From contig DASUZD010000040.1 in the NCBI GenBank assembly GCA_036377055.1, forward strand, positions 1 to 7,613: 7,613 nt of DNA. The letters run 5' to 3'. A program made the position numbers and the translations under genes. Of this stretch, positions 5,833 to 7,613 are shown in pieces (within the stretch, counting starts at the first letter, position 1; every line of letters begins with the position of its first letter). The stretch is from DASUZD01 sp036377055 (GTDB taxonomy: Bacteria > Actinomycetota > Thermoleophilia > Gaiellales > Gaiellaceae). The notes beneath the pieces were generated by a model that made no database searches, was not told the DNA's origin, and worked only from the letters and a program-made list of their open reading frames with translations.

Positions 5833-6634
5833 GCTCGGTGAGCTCGGCCTCCTTCGCGAGCTGGAGCGCCGCGGCCTCGCGCGCGAGATCGCCGACGACG
5901 TCGCGCAGCTCGGCGGCGGCCTCGTCGCCACCCAGGATGCGCTCGTCGAAGGCGTGCACTTCCGTCTCGACTGGATCTCGTGGCGCGACCTCGGCTGGCG
6001 CGCGGCGGCCGTGAACCTCAGCGACCTCGCGGCCGCAGGCGCCGACGCGCACGGGCTGCTCGTCACGCTCGCCGCGTCGGCCGAAACAAGGCTCGAGGAC
6101 GTGCTCGAGCTCTACGAAGGGATGGCCGAGACCGGTGTGCCCGTCGTCGGCGGAGACACGACGCGAGCCGACCGGCTTTCACTGACGGTGACCGCGCTCG
6201 GTCGCTCGTCGCGTGTACCCGGCCGAAGCGGCGCGCGCCCAGGCGACGTGCTCGTCGTTACCGGACCGCTCGGCGCCGCCGGAGCGGGGTTCCGGCGCAA
6301 CGCCTTCGTCCGGCCGCCGCTCCGGCTCGTCGAGGGCCGCGAGCTCGCCGCTCGAGCGACCGCGATGCTGGACGTCTCCGACGGTCTCGCGGTCGACGCG
6401 GCACACATCGCCGAGCGCTCCGGCTGCCGGCTCGTGATCGACCTCGACCGGGTCCCGCTCGCCGAGGGCGCCGAGCTCGCCGACCTCGGCTTCGGCGAAG
6501 ACTTCGAGCTGCTCGCGGCCGTCCGCGAGCCGGGGCGTTTCGACGAGATCGGCCGCTGCGAGGAGGGCAAAGGCGTCGAGCTTCTTCACCGCGGCGAGCC
6601 GGTCGAGCTCGGTGGCTGGGACCACTTCGCTTGA
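5819..6634 (+). CDS. thiL: thiamine-monophosphate kinase, compact form
   Basis: ThiL phosphorylates thiamine monophosphate to TPP with ATP, the last step of the pathway and the one that makes the riboswitch ligand. Family motifs of the PurM/AIRS-like fold are all present: the start MRLSELGELGLL (typical for ThiL), ADDVAQL at 25-31 (family GDDAA), TQDALVEGVHF at 38-48, VNLSDLAAAGA at 65-75, VGGDTTR at 110-116, GDVLVVTGPLG at 142-152, MLDVSDGLAVD at 183-193 and FGEDFELL at 225-232. The protein has 271 residues against roughly 300-330 in most relatives; the linker after VTGPLG and the C-terminal end are short. The metal-binding aspartates are kept (Asp26, Asp27, Asp40, Asp69, Asp113, Asp185, Asp188). 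I chose the ATG at 5819, giving a 14-base overlap with thiE; the frame is open further upstream, but that part is only the shadow of thiE. Confidence 0.95.
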   Translation: MRLSELGELGLLRELERRGLAREIADDVAQLGGGLVATQDALVEGVHFRLDWISWRDLGWRAAAVNLSDLAAAGADAHGLLVTLAASAETRLEDVLELYEGMAETGVPVVGGDTTRADRLSLTVTALGRSSRVPGRSGARPGDVLVVTGPLGAAGAGFRRNAFVRPPLRLVEGRELAARATAMLDVSDGLAVDAAHIAERSGCRLVIDLDRVPLAEGAELADLGFGEDFELLAAVREPGRFDEIGRCEEGKGVELLHRGEPVELGGWDHFA

Positions 6635-7452
6635 CCGAGCTCGCCGTCGCGCACCGAGGGATCGAGCTTGCGGTACAGGTCTCAGGTGAGGGAGAGCCGC
6701 CGCTCGTGCTCCTTCACGGCGGCGGCGACAATCTCGCCACCTGGAGCGGTCTCGTCCCGCTCCTCGCCGACGAGTTCCGCGTCGTCGCGTTCGACGCCGC
6801 AGGCCACGGGCGCTCCACGACGCCGGAGGACGTCTCCGTGGAGGACTTCGTCGACCAGATCGACAGCGTCGCGCATGCACTGGAGCTTCGGCGGGCCATC
6901 CTCGTCGGCCATTCGTGGGGTGGCGCGACGGCGCTTCGGCACGCCGCGTCCGGGCGCGCGCTGGCCGCGGGCGTCGTCGCGATCGATCCGGGGCCGTGGC
7001 AGCTGGGGCCGAGGCTGCCGCCGTTCGACCCGGCGCATACCGAGGCGCGCGGCTACGGATGGACGGGGACGACGGCGGAGCTCGAGGCGCTCGTCCAAGA
7101 GTGGCTGGCGGAGGCCGAGGCGGAAGCTCCGGACGAGCCGCGAGACGTCGTCGAAGCGACGTTTCGCCGCAGCTTCGAGATCGACGCGAGCGGTCTCTGG
7201 CACCGGAAGCCCGAGCTCGCGTTCATGTCGAAGTTCGGTCCGCTCGTACGCCACCCGGACGCGATGCTCACGCCCGCTCTCCTGGACACCCTCGCGTCCC
7301 CGGCATTGCTACTCGCGGCGGAGGACGGCCTTGTCGGCGCCGCCGCCGGGGTGAAGGTCAAGCGGGTCCCGGGCGGCCACTACGTCCACTGGACGAATCC
7401 CGACCGCGTCGCGGCCGCGATCCGGCGGTTCGCGCGCAACTCTTCGGCTTAG
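6631..7452 (+). CDS. alpha/beta hydrolase
   Basis: This 273-residue protein is an alpha/beta-hydrolase-fold enzyme, soluble and without signal peptide. The oxyanion-hole motif LLHGGGDNLATW (27-38), FDAAGHGRS (54-62), the nucleophile elbow GHSWGG with Ser95 (93-98), the acid in LLLAAEDGLV (Asp232) and the histidine in VPGGHYVHW (His250) give a complete Ser-Asp-His triad. The lid between about residues 120 and 200 is rich in Glu and Ala. Substrate is unknown; esterases, lipases, peptidases and C-C hydrolases share this pattern. The TTG at 6631 overlaps the thiL TGA (TTGA), and the protein then opens as the family expects (MTELAVAHRGIELAVQVSG), so the start is credible. The overlap makes it the fifth gene of the thi operon. 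A thiamine-related role, such as releasing a precursor from an ester or amide, is possible but has no direct support in the sequence. Confidence 0.92.
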   Translation: MTELAVAHRGIELAVQVSGEGEPPLVLLHGGGDNLATWSGLVPLLADEFRVVAFDAAGHGRSTTPEDVSVEDFVDQIDSVAHALELRRAILVGHSWGGATALRHAASGRALAAGVVAIDPGPWQLGPRLPPFDPAHTEARGYGWTGTTAELEALVQEWLAEAEAEAPDEPRDVVEATFRRSFEIDASGLWHRKPELAFMSKFGPLVRHPDAMLTPALLDTLASPALLLAAEDGLVGAAAGVKVKRVPGGHYVHWTNPDRVAAAIRRFARNSSA

Positions 7453-7489
7453 AGGTTGCACAACCGATCCCGAGTGGGCACCGTAGAGC

Positions 7490-7613
7490 GTGACGATGCT
7501 GGCCTACCTCGTCAGGCGGGTCGCGTGGGCAGGGGTCCTCTTCTTCGCGATCACGATGGTGACGTTCATCCTCTTCTTCGTCCTGCCGGTCCAGCGCGCG
7601 CAGTTCGTCCGCA
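7490..7613 (+). CDS. ABC transporter permease, DppB/OppB-like (N-terminal fragment)
   Basis: Only about 41 codons are in the window. From the ATG at 7496 the protein begins MLAYLVRRVAWAGVLFF, then continues as a hydrophobic segment to about residue 31 and turns into VLPVQRAQFVR. A short positively charged LxRR head followed at once by one transmembrane helix and a Leu-Pro is the usual start of DppB/OppB-type inner-membrane permeases of peptide, nickel and related ABC importers. An in-frame GTG at 7490 is an alternative start and was used for the coordinates; a weak GTAGAG (7483-7488) spaced seven bases from the ATG favours 7496. It lies 37 bases or more after the hydrolase stop, so it may belong to a new unit. 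The cargo cannot be inferred. Confidence 0.7.
   Translation, partial: MTMLAYLVRRVAWAGVLFFAITMVTFILFFVLPVQRAQFVR

Noticed and set aside
5980..6630. Upstream extension of the hydrolase frame
   Set aside because: It is an Arg-rich shadow of thiL; hydrolase-like sequence begins at the TTG at 6631.
7456..7489. Promoter before the permease gene (TTGCAC with TAGAGC)
   Set aside because: The spacing is about 22 bases and the -10 match is poor.

Overview
The window is very GC-rich, uses many GTG and TTG starts, and packs genes with 4-base start/stop overlaps. This fits a high-GC actinobacterium, perhaps a deep-branching soil lineage such as Thermoleophilia/Gaiellales; that placement is an inference from style and cannot be proved from this sequence.

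Layout. (1) Bases 1-1465, minus strand: a class I SAM-dependent methyltransferase gene followed, through a GTGA overlap, by the N-terminal 267 codons of a DEAH-box helicase of the MrfA/YprA (DUF1998-associated) type, which runs off the left edge. (2) Bases 1648-3408, plus strand: one large gene of visibly lower GC and more relaxed codon use. It encodes a 586-residue protein with a C-terminal HEPN-like domain carrying a perfect R-N-x-x-x-H ribonuclease motif; it is a candidate ApeA-like defence or stress RNase and the most interesting item here. (3) Bases 3409-3652: a spacer with no secure gene, possibly holding decayed coding sequence. (4) Bases 3653-7452, plus strand: a TPP riboswitch followed by thiD-thiM-thiE-thiL and an alpha/beta hydrolase gene, all overlapping. 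(5) Bases 7490-7613: the first codons of a DppB-like ABC transporter permease, cut by the right edge.

The thi genes form a complete salvage route: ThiD phosphorylates hydroxymethylpyrimidine (HMP) twice, ThiM phosphorylates hydroxyethylthiazole, ThiE joins the two into thiamine phosphate, and ThiL makes TPP. TPP would then close the loop through the riboswitch. The thiD Shine-Dalgarno sequence lies inside the conserved aptamer itself, so ligand binding should block ribosome entry without a separate expression platform, and the overlaps downstream could pass that control along the operon. No thiC, thiG or thiS is visible in the window.

I did not find a clearly new multi-gene system. The best candidate for undescribed biology is the HEPN gene, which looks like an acquired insertion between two ordinary housekeeping blocks.
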